From positions 1,493,290 to 1,557,289 of the forward strand of contig NZ_MAQX01000001.1 in the NCBI RefSeq assembly GCF_001682865.1: a stretch of DNA of 64,000 nucleotides, given 5' to 3'. A model generated the notes under the pieces. That model was not told the origin of the DNA. It saw only the letters and a program-made list of their open reading frames with translations, and did no database searches. This DNA comes from Bacillus sp. FJAT-26390 (lineage in GTDB: Bacteria > Bacillota > Bacilli > Paenibacillales > Paenibacillaceae). Positions 25,803 to 34,676 of the stretch are shown here, one piece after another; position 1 is the first letter of the stretch, and each line of letters starts with the position of its first letter. The translations under genes were made by a program, and so were the position numbers.

Positions 25803-26780
25803 TTATTGGCCGAGAAAGTTTTTTATGAAAAATTCCAGTTGGTATTCCATGCTAAGCGGGTCGTTAAAATAAAATGCCTTCGCATCCGCTTCAAAGACAT
25901 GCCGGTTTTTGACAGCCGGAATATTTTTATATGTCTCGGTATCTTGGAACGAGTTGTCTTCATCCGCGTTTTTGCTGAAAATAATATAGTCGCCTGTGTA
26001 ATCCTTCAAAACTTCCGTCGATACGGCAAAGTAGCCCTCTTTCTTCGTCGCTTCCTTCACTTTCTCAGGCATGCCTAGGCCGAATTGCTGATAGAGGATT
26101 TCCGTTCCGCGGCCAAAATTTTCACCGTAAACGTAGAGCTGCTTATTGAACGTCTCGATGACCGAAACCGTCGCATCCGCGCCGATTTTCGCTTTGATTT
26201 CTTCTCCGACCTTTTTGGTACGCGCATTAAAATCTTCGACCCAATCCTTAGCTTCCTGCTCTTTATTCAACAGCTTGCCGATTTCAAGCTGCTGCGTCAG
26301 GAAATCAACTTTGCCGTATGTGTAAGTAACGGTAGGCGCGATTTGCTTGAGTTTGTCGATGTTCTTAATATCGGAGAGACCGATAATGAGATCCGGATTC
26401 AGCTCGATGATCTTCTCAAGGCTTTCGTCCGTAACTGCTTCTGTATTAGCTAGCTTCTCTACGAAATTCGGGTTGGACTTGGACATTTCGTCCACGCCGA
26501 CAAGCGGCACACCTAACGCCATAACATTCCCCGTTAAAAATCGTGTGATCACAATAACACGTTGTGGATCAGTCGGAACCTCTACAGGCCCATTCTCGGA
26601 TTGATAAGTAAAAGTGTCCGAATCCGTGGCGGTTGTAGGTGACTCCTCACCGGACGGTGCGTTCGAGGAAGACTCGGAAGTCGTGTTGCTAGCATTGGTA
26701 GTTTTGTTCGATTGATTGCTTCCGCAAGCGCTCAAAACCATAACTAAGATCAAAACGAGTGGTAAATAAAGCTTTTTCAT
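25803..26780 (-). CDS. Iron-siderophore ABC transporter substrate-binding lipoprotein
   Basis: 325 residues. The signal peptide ends in the lipobox LSAC (Cys19), followed by a Ser/Thr/Asn-rich linker to ~55. The remainder is a class III (helical-backbone) binding protein with RVIVITRFLTGNVMALGVPL, LEKIIELNPDLIIG, LKQIAPTVTY and a C-terminal YFNDPLSMEYQLEF. It captures a ferric siderophore at the outer membrane face and hands it to the two FecCD permeases. The start ATG follows AGGGAGAGAGTC. A Fur box lies 46-66 bp upstream. Confidence 0.92.
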   Translation of the reverse strand: MKKLYLPLVLILVMVLSACGSNQSNKTTNASNTTSESSSNAPSGEESPTTATDSDTFTYQSENGPVEVPTDPQRVIVITRFLTGNVMALGVPLVGVDEMSKSNPNFVEKLANTEAVTDESLEKIIELNPDLIIGLSDIKNIDKLKQIAPTVTYTYGKVDFLTQQLEIGKLLNKEQEAKDWVEDFNARTKKVGEEIKAKIGADATVSVIETFNKQLYVYGENFGRGTEILYQQFGLGMPEKVKEATKKEGYFAVSTEVLKDYTGDYIIFSKNADEDNSFQDTETYKNIPAVKNRHVFEADAKAFYFNDPLSMEYQLEFFIKNFLGQ

Positions 26781-26825
26781 AAGATGACTCTCTCCCTTTT
26801 CTAGTGCTGCCTTTTTTTACGGCAT

Positions 26826-26846
26826 TGAAAATAATTATCATTTTCA
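26826..26846 (-). promoter_or_regulatory. Fur box of the siderophore uptake operon
   Basis: The core TGAAAATAATTATCA, with a following TTTTCA half, matches the 7-1-7 Fur consensus TGATAATNATTATCA at 14 of 15 positions. On the minus strand a -10 TATAAT (26860-26865) lies just upstream of the box, so Fur bound with iron would cover the transcription start. Confidence 0.85.
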
Positions 26847-26916
26847 TTTCCATAAAACTATTATAGGGATCCCGTATACGTCGAGCCATGCCTTTTTGTT
26901 TGAAAAATCCTTTGGA

Positions 26917-28575
26917 CTATTGGTTACCTGTAAACAACGTTACTGCCCTTTGAAGCTGCAAGCGAATAGATACCGGATTGTAAGGAATCCATTCATCCCG
27001 GTCGAGCAAATGCACATGATTAAGCTGTACGGCAGGAAGCTTGCTCCAATAGTAGGACTTGAATATCGCCTCAGAATGCGCGGTTGAACCTTTCACATCC
27101 GGAAACACAATGACAAGTATTCTATCCCCTGCATAATCTGCAAGCTCCGATATCTCAATGGGAATGGAATGAAATTGATCCCCGCGCGTCTCCATCTCCC
27201 GCTTGATCCTTGCAGGTGGCTGCAATCCTAGCGATTGATAAATAACACATCCTACATTGCGAACTCCATATACGAGCAATTCTTCCGGCTTTATAACTAG
27301 AATCGTAATCACTTCATTTGCAGCTTGGCTTTGCTCTACCTTCGAACGTGCTGCCTTTTCCTCTTTCTCAAAATCGGCCAACCATTGCTCGGCTTTATCA
27401 CTTCGTTGTATGACCTCCGCGATCAGACGCATATGCTCTTTCCAGCCTAATTCCATCCAAGAAATTTCCACAACCGGCGCAACTGCACGCAAATGTTCTC
27501 CATTCAATCCATAATGATGCAGATGCTGGCTTGCCGCAATAATCAGCTCGATGTTGTTATCGAGCAAGGAAGCTTTCACCTGTTCTGCAGAACTGGTCGT
27601 ATTTATAAACACCATCGTTTGCGGCGGCTGAAGACCAAACGTGTTAACGTATTCGCTGCTTTCCGAAATGAGCACAGCTGGCTCCAAGCCAAGCAGAAGC
27701 AGATGGCAGGCATAAGGCGTAAGCAATACGGCCACTCGCTGGAACGATCCTCGGTTGTAGGCAGAGGGCGCTGCGCCTGTCTGCTGCTTAAAACGGCGGC
27801 TGAGATAAAACTCATCCTTGTAACCAACCTTCAGCGCAATCTCTCTAAGCGTGCCCGAGCCGCTAAGCAATAGCTCCTTGGCACGGTGAACACGAAGCCG
27901 CGACAAGTATTCATTCGGCGAGAAGCCGGTATGCTGCTTGAAGAGAATCGAATAGTGCGATGCGCTTACGCCTGCAATGCCAGCTAATTGCTCACGCGTG
28001 ATTTTATCGCTGTAGTGGTTCTCCAAGTAAGAAATGCTGCGTTCCATCGAAGGTTTTTCGCTAGAAGCATTTTTGGCCTCTTGCCCCTCCAGCAATTGGA
28101 GTAAAATTTGGTGAAACACAATTTGATTTTGCACATGCCGAATTTCGCTCTCTGGCAATCGATGGATATATAGCTCCTCCACATAGGCTGTGATCGCAGG
28201 TTCATAGGCGAAAAATTGAATATTCGAATTCGAGGCTGCCTCGCTCTTCCGCACCATTGTACCTTCCGGCAGTGAACTCGATTGCTCCCTTGTACTAATA
28301 GCAAGCTTATAGACATGGGGAGGATGCTGGATATTCGCAATAAGAGCAGCCTCGGTATGAGCCGGGAGAAGGATGACGCTTCCTGCCGTCAGCTCGTAAG
28401 TATCATCATTGGCCTGAAGGCTCCCCTTGCCGCTGGCGATCGCAATGAGAACAGTTGAACGCTCATTAATTTCATACAGCGGGAGATTAGAAGTGCTATA
28501 AACCGAAAGAATGTTGTCAGCCGTATATAATGGAAAGTGAGACTCTGCCCACTCAGAGACAACCATGTTTTTCAC
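26917..28575 (-). CDS. AraC-family regulator with C-terminal siderophore-binding-protein domain (Btr-like)
   Basis: 552 residues from the GTG at 28573-28575, eight bases after GGAGG; a TTG five codons earlier overlaps that site. N-terminal cupin-like region (~10-110), two AraC HTH motifs (~175-275: ITREQLAGIAGVSASHYSIL; GTLREIALKVGYKDEFYLSR), and a class III binding-protein domain (~280-550) resembling the adjacent lipoprotein but without a signal peptide. The architecture is that of Bacillus subtilis Btr, which activates the feu genes when it binds ferric bacillibactin in the cytoplasm. I infer the same role here: activation of the downstream uptake operon. Confidence 0.9.
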   Translation of the reverse strand: MKNMVVSEWAESHFPLYTADNILSVYSTSNLPLYEINERSTVLIAIASGKGSLQANDDTYELTAGSVILLPAHTEAALIANIQHPPHVYKLAISTREQSSSLPEGTMVRKSEAASNSNIQFFAYEPAITAYVEELYIHRLPESEIRHVQNQIVFHQILLQLLEGQEAKNASSEKPSMERSISYLENHYSDKITREQLAGIAGVSASHYSILFKQHTGFSPNEYLSRLRVHRAKELLLSGSGTLREIALKVGYKDEFYLSRRFKQQTGAAPSAYNRGSFQRVAVLLTPYACHLLLLGLEPAVLISESSEYVNTFGLQPPQTMVFINTTSSAEQVKASLLDNNIELIIAASQHLHHYGLNGEHLRAVAPVVEISWMELGWKEHMRLIAEVIQRSDKAEQWLADFEKEEKAARSKVEQSQAANEVITILVIKPEELLVYGVRNVGCVIYQSLGLQPPARIKREMETRGDQFHSIPIEISELADYAGDRILVIVFPDVKGSTAHSEAIFKSYYWSKLPAVQLNHVHLLDRDEWIPYNPVSIRLQLQRAVTLFTGNQ

Positions 28576-28710
28576 AACCAAAACCTCCAATCCAAATCAT
28601 AGTGAAAAACGTCCTTGAGCTTTGCAACGAATTAGTAAGGTCCTGATGAAACCATTTTATTGTACAACCATTAGGTAGATATCATCCATACTCAGCTTCA
28701 ACAAACAATA

Positions 28711-29601
28711 TTAATCTATGCTTTCAAATAAGAAGCCTCTTTTTATTAATAATTGTTTCGTAGAATTCCACAGTATATTTTGCATAGCGATATCTCCGCC
28801 CGGGTATGCAGGCACAATAGCGTTTCCTGTTCCAACGTTAAAATATCCGCCGGTCACCCCTTCGTATTGCGGCTCCGCAACTAACCGGGTTATGATATCC
28901 GCTCCTTTGCGCGGATCACCGATACGCAAAAAATGCAATAGGTGCTCCAGCATAGATGCAAACCAAAGCTCACGCCCCAGACCCGTCACATTAAATCCTG
29001 GATTTAGTGCATTGACCGTAATCCCGGTTCCACTCCATTGACGTGCCAATTCAGCCGTAAACATAATATCAAGCAGTTTCGTTTTTCCATATATCGCCGA
29101 TGAGCCTCTGGAAGTAAACATAGACGTATCGACCAGATCCTCTGGAAGCTTAAGTTTACCATGGCTGCGCGATGCTTCAGAAGCAACATTTACAATCCTG
29201 GCATTTCCTGCGTTCATTAGGGATTGCTTTAAGGTATGCGTCAATAACCACGGAGCCAAATAGTTTACTGCTATCATTTCTGCAAACCCTTCTTTAGTTA
29301 TCCTCTGTTCGAATGCATGCAGCCCTGCATTATTCACTAATACATCTATTTTTCGATAGCCATTTTTTATTTCATTTCCGACTCGCCTGACATCCTCCAG
29401 CAAGGATAAGTCTCCATAATAGAAATCTACTTTTGTTTCGGGTGAACGATCATATAATAATTTCTTCGTCATTTCCGCCCTATCTCTGCTTCTAGCTGTC
29501 AATACCAAATACGTATTACGCTTTGCTAGTTCAATTGCCGCAAGTTGCCCCAAACCGCTTGTTGCGCCTGTGATTACAATAGTAGAACGAGTAGTCATCA
29601 T
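28711..29601 (-). CDS. Short-chain dehydrogenase/reductase (retinol-dehydrogenase-like)
   Basis: 296 residues, one Rossmann domain. The NAD(P)-binding TGATSGLG is at ~12-19, the NNAG motif at ~89, and the active site has a Ser upstream of YGKTK (Y-x-x-x-K, ~169-173). Arg in the second strand region (LTARSRDRAE) suggests NADP preference. Substrate unknown. Start ATG behind AAGGGGAATC. It is divergent from a MarR gene with palindromic operators between them, so MarR probably represses it. Confidence 0.9.
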   Translation of the reverse strand: MMTTRSTIVITGATSGLGQLAAIELAKRNTYLVLTARSRDRAEMTKKLLYDRSPETKVDFYYGDLSLLEDVRRVGNEIKNGYRKIDVLVNNAGLHAFEQRITKEGFAEMIAVNYLAPWLLTHTLKQSLMNAGNARIVNVASEASRSHGKLKLPEDLVDTSMFTSRGSSAIYGKTKLLDIMFTAELARQWSGTGITVNALNPGFNVTGLGRELWFASMLEHLLHFLRIGDPRKGADIITRLVAEPQYEGVTGGYFNVGTGNAIVPAYPGGDIAMQNILWNSTKQLLIKRGFLFESID

Positions 29602-29651
29602 GATTCCCCTTCACCTCAAACTTTTGACACCTAACAGGTGCCGCTTTATAA

Positions 29652-29693
29652 TTGATATATATCAACTATATGTTTTTGATTGATATATGTCAA
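29652..29693. promoter_or_regulatory. Tandem MarR operators between the SDR and marR-type genes
   Basis: Two near-identical palindromes, TTGATATATATCAA (29652-29665) and TTGATATATGTCAA (29680-29693), are centred 28 bp apart. They fill the divergent intergenic region and match the usual MarR-family TTGA-N6-TCAA layout. Confidence 0.8.
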
Positions 29694-29726
29694 ACATATG
29701 GCATTAACCAATTCGAGGTGAATAAT

Positions 29727-30191
29727 ATGGAGCATGATGATCCCTACAAAAATACGCCGAGAGCGCAGCTTGAACTTCAGCTCGGCGAACAGATAAATGC
29801 ACTCATTAGCGCCTCGCATGCGCTCAATGTAAGAGCGGCGGCACGTTTTGATTCATCGCTGCAGCCTGCAGCTTTTCTTATTGTTCGTTGGCTTTTCTCG
29901 TTCGGCCCAACAAGTGCCACCATTTTAGCGGAATCAACAGCAATGGACCGCAGCTCAGTTACTCGTCTTGTCAATCAACTTAAGCTCTTGGACTATGTAA
30001 AAAGTGAGCCTTCCCCTGAGGATCGTCGAGGAATACGGTTATCTCTTACGGAGCTTGGACGACAAAAGACAATTGATGCCCTAAGAGAGAAAGAGTCTGC
30101 ATTCTATGATCGCCTTTCAAAATGGGATGATGAGCAGCTTGAAAATTTTACAGCAATGCTCAGACTCTTTAACGGAAACGATCGTATCTAG
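29727..30191 (+). CDS. MarR-family transcriptional regulator
   Basis: 154 residues from the ATG at 29727 with CGAGGTG seven bases upstream; an in-frame start at 29652 would lie in the operators. The winged HTH reads TSATILAESTAMDRSSVTRL, followed by the wing SPEDRRGIRLSLTELG with the conserved DRR...L..T..G signature. It should bind the two TTGA-N6-TCAA sites and control itself and the divergent SDR gene, probably in response to a phenolic or oxidant ligand. Confidence 0.92.
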   Translation: MEHDDPYKNTPRAQLELQLGEQINALISASHALNVRAAARFDSSLQPAAFLIVRWLFSFGPTSATILAESTAMDRSSVTRLVNQLKLLDYVKSEPSPEDRRGIRLSLTELGRQKTIDALREKESAFYDRLSKWDDEQLENFTAMLRLFNGNDRI

Positions 30192-30214
30192 CATCGTTCA
30201 CATTTATCTAGAAA

Positions 30215-30480
30215 TTAACCTAATTTTTTAATTATTACCGAAGCATTTACATTAGTTTGTGTCCCGCCAGAGACATGATTGCCTGTCCATTGGTTTGCTG
30301 AGTCCCTGCCCCTGATCCATATACGGTCCCTGGAGCCAGAACTCCATTTAGAAAGAGTGCGAATTGGTTCGGTTCAACGCCAGAGATCGAGATAGGAACA
30401 TGTACAATTCCGGGTGTTACGATAACATTTGTATCAAAAATAACATCTGTCTCTAATGGTACAGTCTGAGCGCGCTTAGA
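30215..30480 (-). pseudogene. Remnant of a BclA-like exosporium/collagen-type glycoprotein C-terminal domain
   Basis: Read on the minus strand, one frame gives VEPNQFALFLNGVLAPGTVY, then GSGAGTQQTNGQAI, the typical TNF-like C-terminal domain of BclA-type spore surface proteins. A second frame then supplies TGNHVSGGTQTNVNASVIIK and KLG, its usual end. A frameshift and loss of about 15 codons join the two. The 5' part, including any collagen region, is missing and a stop precedes the fragment at about 30480. It lies next to the intact collagen-like gene at 30677. Confidence 0.75.
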
Positions 30481-30522
30481 TTATAAATAAATCCGGATAT
30501 GATTGGGGGGGAGATCGGCAAT

Positions 30523-30669
30523 ATGATCGGCATTATACTCATTTCCTTTCTCATCATGATTTGCAGCAATTATGTACGAAGCTCGATAAACAAAGAAAAG
30601 ATAATGCCGACAATCCTTAAAATTAAGAATTGCTGGCAAGGGAAGGGCTGGAAAAATATATTTGATTAG
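30523..30669 (+). CDS. Possible small membrane peptide
   Basis: 48 codons with a GGGGGGGAG ribosome-like site nine bases before the ATG (an in-frame ATG at 30499 is an alternative). The product starts MIGIILISFLIMICSNYV, one short hydrophobic helix, then a basic tail with KKIKNCWQGKGW-like composition. I recognise no family. It runs convergent to the collagen-like gene. Reality uncertain. Confidence 0.35.
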   Translation: MIGIILISFLIMICSNYVRSSINKEKIMPTILKIKNCWQGKGWKNIFD

Positions 30670-30676
30670 AACCCTA

Positions 30677-31285
30677 TTAAGCGATAACTTGAGCTAAAAA
30701 CCTAACGATTTCAATAATAATTGGCGTACCCGAAAAAATATCTTGATTGTTGAAAATGATGGTCAAAGCGCTTTCGTTCAAAAGATATATACCACCTTCT
30801 TGCAGGATCCCGTTGATATAAAGATTGCTGTAGCTATTTGGTCCAATGTCTAAAAATGCGGTAATAGGTGTTCCCTCATCATTAGTGAATGCATTAGCTG
30901 GAAACGTTACTTGAGTTTGGGTGTCTTCGGTTATTACATGAAAATATCTTTGAACAGTAGGCAAAATGATGATGTCAGGGATGATAACAGTCCCCGTCGC
31001 GCCTCTTTCACCTTGTGGCCCTTGTGGCCCTTGTGGCCCTTGCATTCCCTGAGGTCCTTGTATGCCTTGTTGATCAATAACAACAGGATTCCGTTTTACA
31101 ATAATGATCTTTTTATTTTTTTTCCTTCTTTTTCGAGGACGATTTGGAATGATTCTCTTATCGCATTTTTTTCTATTGCTAGAAATAGAGTATCTCCATT
31201 TCACCCCTGATGTTGAACATAATTTCTCGTTACATTTATGTTTTCTTGTCCGTATTATCTTCTTTGCAGCTAATTTCCTACCCAA
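30677..31285 (-). CDS. Collagen-like DUF4183 protein, probable spore surface protein
   Basis: 202 residues. The N-terminal ~65 are strongly basic (RKKCDKRIIPNRPRKRRKKN). Residues ~73-97 are eight Gly-X-Y triplets rich in GPQ, encoded by near-identical repeats of CCTTGTGGC on the plus strand. Residues ~105-202 are a DUF4183 domain (FPANAFTNDEGTPITAF; NLYINGILQEGGIYLL), which takes the place of the TNF-like tip in many Bacillota spore proteins. There is no signal peptide, fitting assembly in the mother cell. The collagen tract is very short and likely variable between strains. Confidence 0.85.
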   Translation of the reverse strand: MGRKLAAKKIIRTRKHKCNEKLCSTSGVKWRYSISSNRKKCDKRIIPNRPRKRRKKNKKIIIVKRNPVVIDQQGIQGPQGMQGPQGPQGPQGERGATGTVIIPDIIILPTVQRYFHVITEDTQTQVTFPANAFTNDEGTPITAFLDIGPNSYSNLYINGILQEGGIYLLNESALTIIFNNQDIFSGTPIIIEIVRFLAQVIA

Positions 31286-31428
31286 GCCATATCACTCCCT
31301 ATTACATTCATGTATATATGATATGATACGATCGCTTTGAGGTATGGACTAAATATCAAGTACGATTAGGTTGGAATCTATTTTTAACATAAATAGGTAT
31401 CGGTAACCCTTGCCTAAAAATAAAAAAA

Positions 31429-31444
31429 CCACCCCAAGGGGTGG
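31429..31444 (-). terminator. Terminator of the three-PAS kinase
   Basis: CCACCCC / GGGGTGG with an AA loop directly abuts the stop codon (31445-31447). On the minus strand it is followed by TTTTTTTATTTTT. Confidence 0.8.
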
Positions 31445-33253
31445 CTACGGAAACGGCAATGTGATTGTCGTTGTGGTTCCTTTACCAAGTTCGCTTTGAA
31501 TATCGATGTGCCCGTGATGGGCTTCAATGATCTTGAAACAAACCATCAAGCCTAGTCCCGTTCCTTTTTCTTTCGTTGTGAAAAACGGTTTTCCAAGATT
31601 AGCAATTTGATCATGGTGGATCCCCAAGCCATCGTCGCTGAACACAATTTGCAAGTCAGACGTATCCTTGGCAATGATCCTCACACTTATTGTACCTCCG
31701 GATGGCATGGCTTCTATTGAATTTTTGATCAAATTTATAAAAACTTGTTTCAGTTGATTCGGCTCGCAAAAAATCCGTGAATCCATCGCATCCAGATAGA
31801 AATTCAATTGAACATTATATAAAATGGCCTGTGGCTGCATCATAAATATGACGTTCTCAATCAGGTCTTTTGAATCGGTTTCCACAAACTTATCAGCTTG
31901 GGGCTTCGCCATACTCATAAATTCATTCACGATCTGGTTGATTCGTTCAATTTCTACGAGCATAATATCGACGTAAGCTGTTTCTTTTGACTTTAAAAGC
32001 TGTAAAAACCCTTTTAACGCCGTTAACGGGTTGCGTATCTCGTGGGCTATTCCAGCAGCAAGCTCGCCCACGATGGATAGCTTCTCCGCTCTTCGAATGA
32101 TATGATCAGACCGTTTGCGTTCTGACATGTCTCTAATTACGGTTTGAATGACGGGTTCTCCATCATGCCTATGTATAAAAATAGATGACACCTCGACATC
32201 CACTACAGTCCCATCCAATCGCTGCAATTCAAGGCTTGTAAACTCCATAAAGCCATCGGTTTCTATAGCTTGTGCAAATCTTTCCATTATCCCCTCATGG
32301 TAACTGATACTGGAAAATTCGAAGACTGAGCGTCCTATAAGCTCCTCTGTCGTTTGGGCGTTAAACAATTTTAACGCCATATCATTAACGAAGGTAATGA
32401 TACAGTTTCTGTGAAGTATGATAGGCTCAGGAGATAGCTTCAGTACACGGCTATATTCCCGCTCTTTTTGAGCAAGCTCAAACACTGCTTTTTTTCTTTC
32501 TGTAATATCTCGAAATAATAGCTGAACCGATCTATTGCCTTGAAATTGAATAGGTACGGCTTTGACTTCGATATGGATAATTTCATCATCTAACCGTATG
32601 AGCCTTTTATCCAAAAGCGAACAAGCTTGATTGAACGTATATAACTGATTGATTTCGCCGAGCAGGATGTCTAAATCATCAGGATGAAAAAATCGAGCTG
32701 CATTTTCGCCTATCAGTTCCTCCGGTTTTGAAACGCCAATGAGGATTACCGCTGCAGGATTTACAAAAGCAATCCTATTATCCTGTAATACCACGATAGG
32801 CTCAGGAGAGTTTTCGACCAACAGGCGATACCGCTCCTCGCTTTCTTTGATCAGCGCTTCTGCCTGTTTCTTTTCCGTAATATCCCTCTCGACGCCAACG
32901 AATGCAACGACCTCTCCGCTATCATCTCGCATCGCAGAAATAGTCACATTCGCATAAAAAGTACTGCCATCTTTTCTTAGCTTTTCAACTTCCCGCCCGC
33001 TGTATTCTTCGCCTTGTATAATTTTCTCATATAACTCAAACACCATAGCTTTATCTTTTTCCGGCGTCATCGGCAAAATCTTGCCAATCACTTCTTCTTC
33101 GGTCCATCCATGAAGTTCCTCGAACTTCTTGTTGATACCGAGTACTCTTCCTTCTGTATCTACGATAACGACTCCGTCAGAAGTAATATTTAGGAAAGAT
33201 AATATTAGTCTGGGTTTATTTAATGTTGAAAAAAAATCTTTAATAAATATCAC
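31445..33253 (-). CDS. Three-PAS histidine kinase, sporulation-kinase type
   Basis: 602 residues, soluble. Three PAS domains (~15-130, ~138-255, ~265-385) each close with the PAC pattern (V.RDITEKK; LFRDITERK; VIRDMSERK). A HisKA domain follows with the phospho-acceptor His in GIAHEIRNPLTALKGFLQLL (~H400), then a HATPase_c with N box (NLIKNSIEAMP), DDGLGI and GTGLGLMVC. The organisation resembles KinA/KinE kinases that feed phosphate into the Spo0F-Spo0B-Spo0A relay, and no response regulator is adjacent, which fits an orphan relay kinase. Start GTG after AAAAAGG is weak. A TTCGACA-type 0A box lies ~150 bp upstream. Confidence 0.88.
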   Translation of the reverse strand: MIFIKDFFSTLNKPRLILSFLNITSDGVVIVDTEGRVLGINKKFEELHGWTEEEVIGKILPMTPEKDKAMVFELYEKIIQGEEYSGREVEKLRKDGSTFYANVTISAMRDDSGEVVAFVGVERDITEKKQAEALIKESEERYRLLVENSPEPIVVLQDNRIAFVNPAAVILIGVSKPEELIGENAARFFHPDDLDILLGEINQLYTFNQACSLLDKRLIRLDDEIIHIEVKAVPIQFQGNRSVQLLFRDITERKKAVFELAQKEREYSRVLKLSPEPIILHRNCIITFVNDMALKLFNAQTTEELIGRSVFEFSSISYHEGIMERFAQAIETDGFMEFTSLELQRLDGTVVDVEVSSIFIHRHDGEPVIQTVIRDMSERKRSDHIIRRAEKLSIVGELAAGIAHEIRNPLTALKGFLQLLKSKETAYVDIMLVEIERINQIVNEFMSMAKPQADKFVETDSKDLIENVIFMMQPQAILYNVQLNFYLDAMDSRIFCEPNQLKQVFINLIKNSIEAMPSGGTISVRIIAKDTSDLQIVFSDDGLGIHHDQIANLGKPFFTTKEKGTGLGLMVCFKIIEAHHGHIDIQSELGKGTTTTITLPFP

Positions 33254-33401
33254 CCTTTTTCAATTATGTCACAGACTATTTTCCATCTATTTTTGCATCA
33301 TATCGTATATTAATAATAAAATAAATGGTTGATCGGTCTATCGTTCAAAAAAAAATTAGTCTAACTTATTTTATTCCAAAATCATTATTTTAGTTTGTAT
33401 T

Positions 33402-33408
33402 TTCGACA
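33402..33408. promoter_or_regulatory. Possible Spo0A box upstream of the three-PAS kinase
   Basis: TTCGACA (TGTCGAAAA on the coding strand) is an exact match to the 0A box, ~150 bp before the kinase start in an AT-rich 295-bp gap that otherwise holds only a terminator. A single 7-base match may be chance, but a second occurs before the other kinase (36739). Confidence 0.4.
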
Positions 33409-33483
33409 GTATTCGCTTCAAATTTTTATTTGATATACATCCTAATAGCTTTTTAGAGTTGCTTTATCATTCAGCAAAAAAAA

Positions 33484-33497
33484 CACCCCGAAGGGTG
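33484..33497 (-). terminator. Terminator of the CDF transporter gene
   Basis: CACCC / GGGTG with a CGAA tetraloop is preceded on the plus strand by nine A, giving a U-tract on the minus strand, about 50 bases beyond the stop at 33549. Confidence 0.65.
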
Positions 33498-33548
33498 GGA
33501 CGTACGATAAAGATTTCATTTTATGTAAAAATTCATTCGCAAGCATTG

Positions 33549-34526
33549 TTAGCCCTCTTTGTCTGGAACCCAGTTTTGAAAACCGTTGTCTTCAAGAATG
33601 CCAAGCGTTACATCCGTGATGTCAGGATCGGTAAGCAGTTTGTCTCTTATGCGAAACTTAATATCATCGGCTTCGGCAAGCGTTAGCCCCGGCTTAAGTT
33701 CGATTAGGCCATCAACATGATAATATCTGCCTTCTTGCAAAATTCGCATTTGAAATATATCGGTGACATTCAGATCTGAACGTATAAGCTTTTCCACTTT
33801 AACCTCTACATCAAGAGGTGCCGCAACGCCGATCAGCCCGACCATGTTATCATAACCTACCCGAAAAGCGACGCCAACCATGAGTAAACCAATCAATATC
33901 GTCGATATCCCATCTAGCAGCTCAAAGCGAGTTACCGAAGTTACTACTACTGCCAACAGAGCTAGTAATGCTCCGAGCGTTGCCACAATGTCTTCATAAA
34001 ACACTAATCGTGTCGGTGGAGCAGCACGGCCTACATTTCGGAATGAAGCGCTAATAATTCCAAAACCGCTCGCTTCTGTACGTGACTCCCGAACAACTTC
34101 CTTCATCACTTTTATCAGGACGAAACCATCAACCGCAATCGAGAGCAGAAGAACTATAAAATTAAGCCAAAAACCGTGCGCTTCCACAGGATTATGCAAG
34201 AGATGAAACCCTTCGATAATCGTATGGTAAGCCATAACGGTAACGACAATTACCGCAATCATGCAAAAAATATTTATAACCCGGCCAAAGCCGATGGGGA
34301 ACTTGGGTGTAGGTTTTTTCTCCGCTAATACGCTCCCTGTAAAAACAAAGGCTTGGTTAACCGCATCGGCAACGGAATGCATTGTTGATGCAAACATGGC
34401 TCCACTCCCTGTTATTGCAGCAGCTATTCCTTTTACGATAGCTAATGCAGTGTTACCGATAGCGGCAGTTCCAGATGACATATTCCCTTTTTTCATTAAA
34501 TAGATAAAACTATTTTGTTTATCCAT
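33549..34526 (-). CDS. Cation diffusion facilitator (CDF) family metal transporter
   Basis: 325 residues. About five or six membrane helices span ~20-215, with the metal-site helix STMHSVADAVNQAF (H-x-x-x-D) in helix 2 and YDNMVGLIG near the end of the membrane part. A cytosolic CDF C-terminal domain (~235-315) contains RILQEGRYYHVDGLIELKPG. CDF proteins export Zn, Fe, Mn or Co by proton antiport. The helix-5 motif is less clear than usual. Start ATG behind CAGGAGGTAAAAATA. Likely monocistronic. Confidence 0.85.
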   Translation of the reverse strand: MDKQNSFIYLMKKGNMSSGTAAIGNTALAIVKGIAAAITGSGAMFASTMHSVADAVNQAFVFTGSVLAEKKPTPKFPIGFGRVINIFCMIAVIVVTVMAYHTIIEGFHLLHNPVEAHGFWLNFIVLLLSIAVDGFVLIKVMKEVVRESRTEASGFGIISASFRNVGRAAPPTRLVFYEDIVATLGALLALLAVVVTSVTRFELLDGISTILIGLLMVGVAFRVGYDNMVGLIGVAAPLDVEVKVEKLIRSDLNVTDIFQMRILQEGRYYHVDGLIELKPGLTLAEADDIKFRIRDKLLTDPDITDVTLGILEDNGFQNWVPDKEG

Positions 34527-34676
34527 TATTTTTACCTCCTGAATCTTAGCCCTTTACCATTGCGGCTGTATTCCATGCATGCTGATAACTATCAAAAATC
34601 AATCATTTGGCTTCGAGTTATTATATACCTGAATGTTGCAACCCATTCACCGCTTTCCTTTTATCCTTGCTTTTCA

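Noticed and set aside
30990..31075. Short direct repeats of CCTTGTGGC as a possible CRISPR or satellite
   Set aside because: They encode the Gly-X-Y triplets of the collagen-like protein in frame; there are no spacers.
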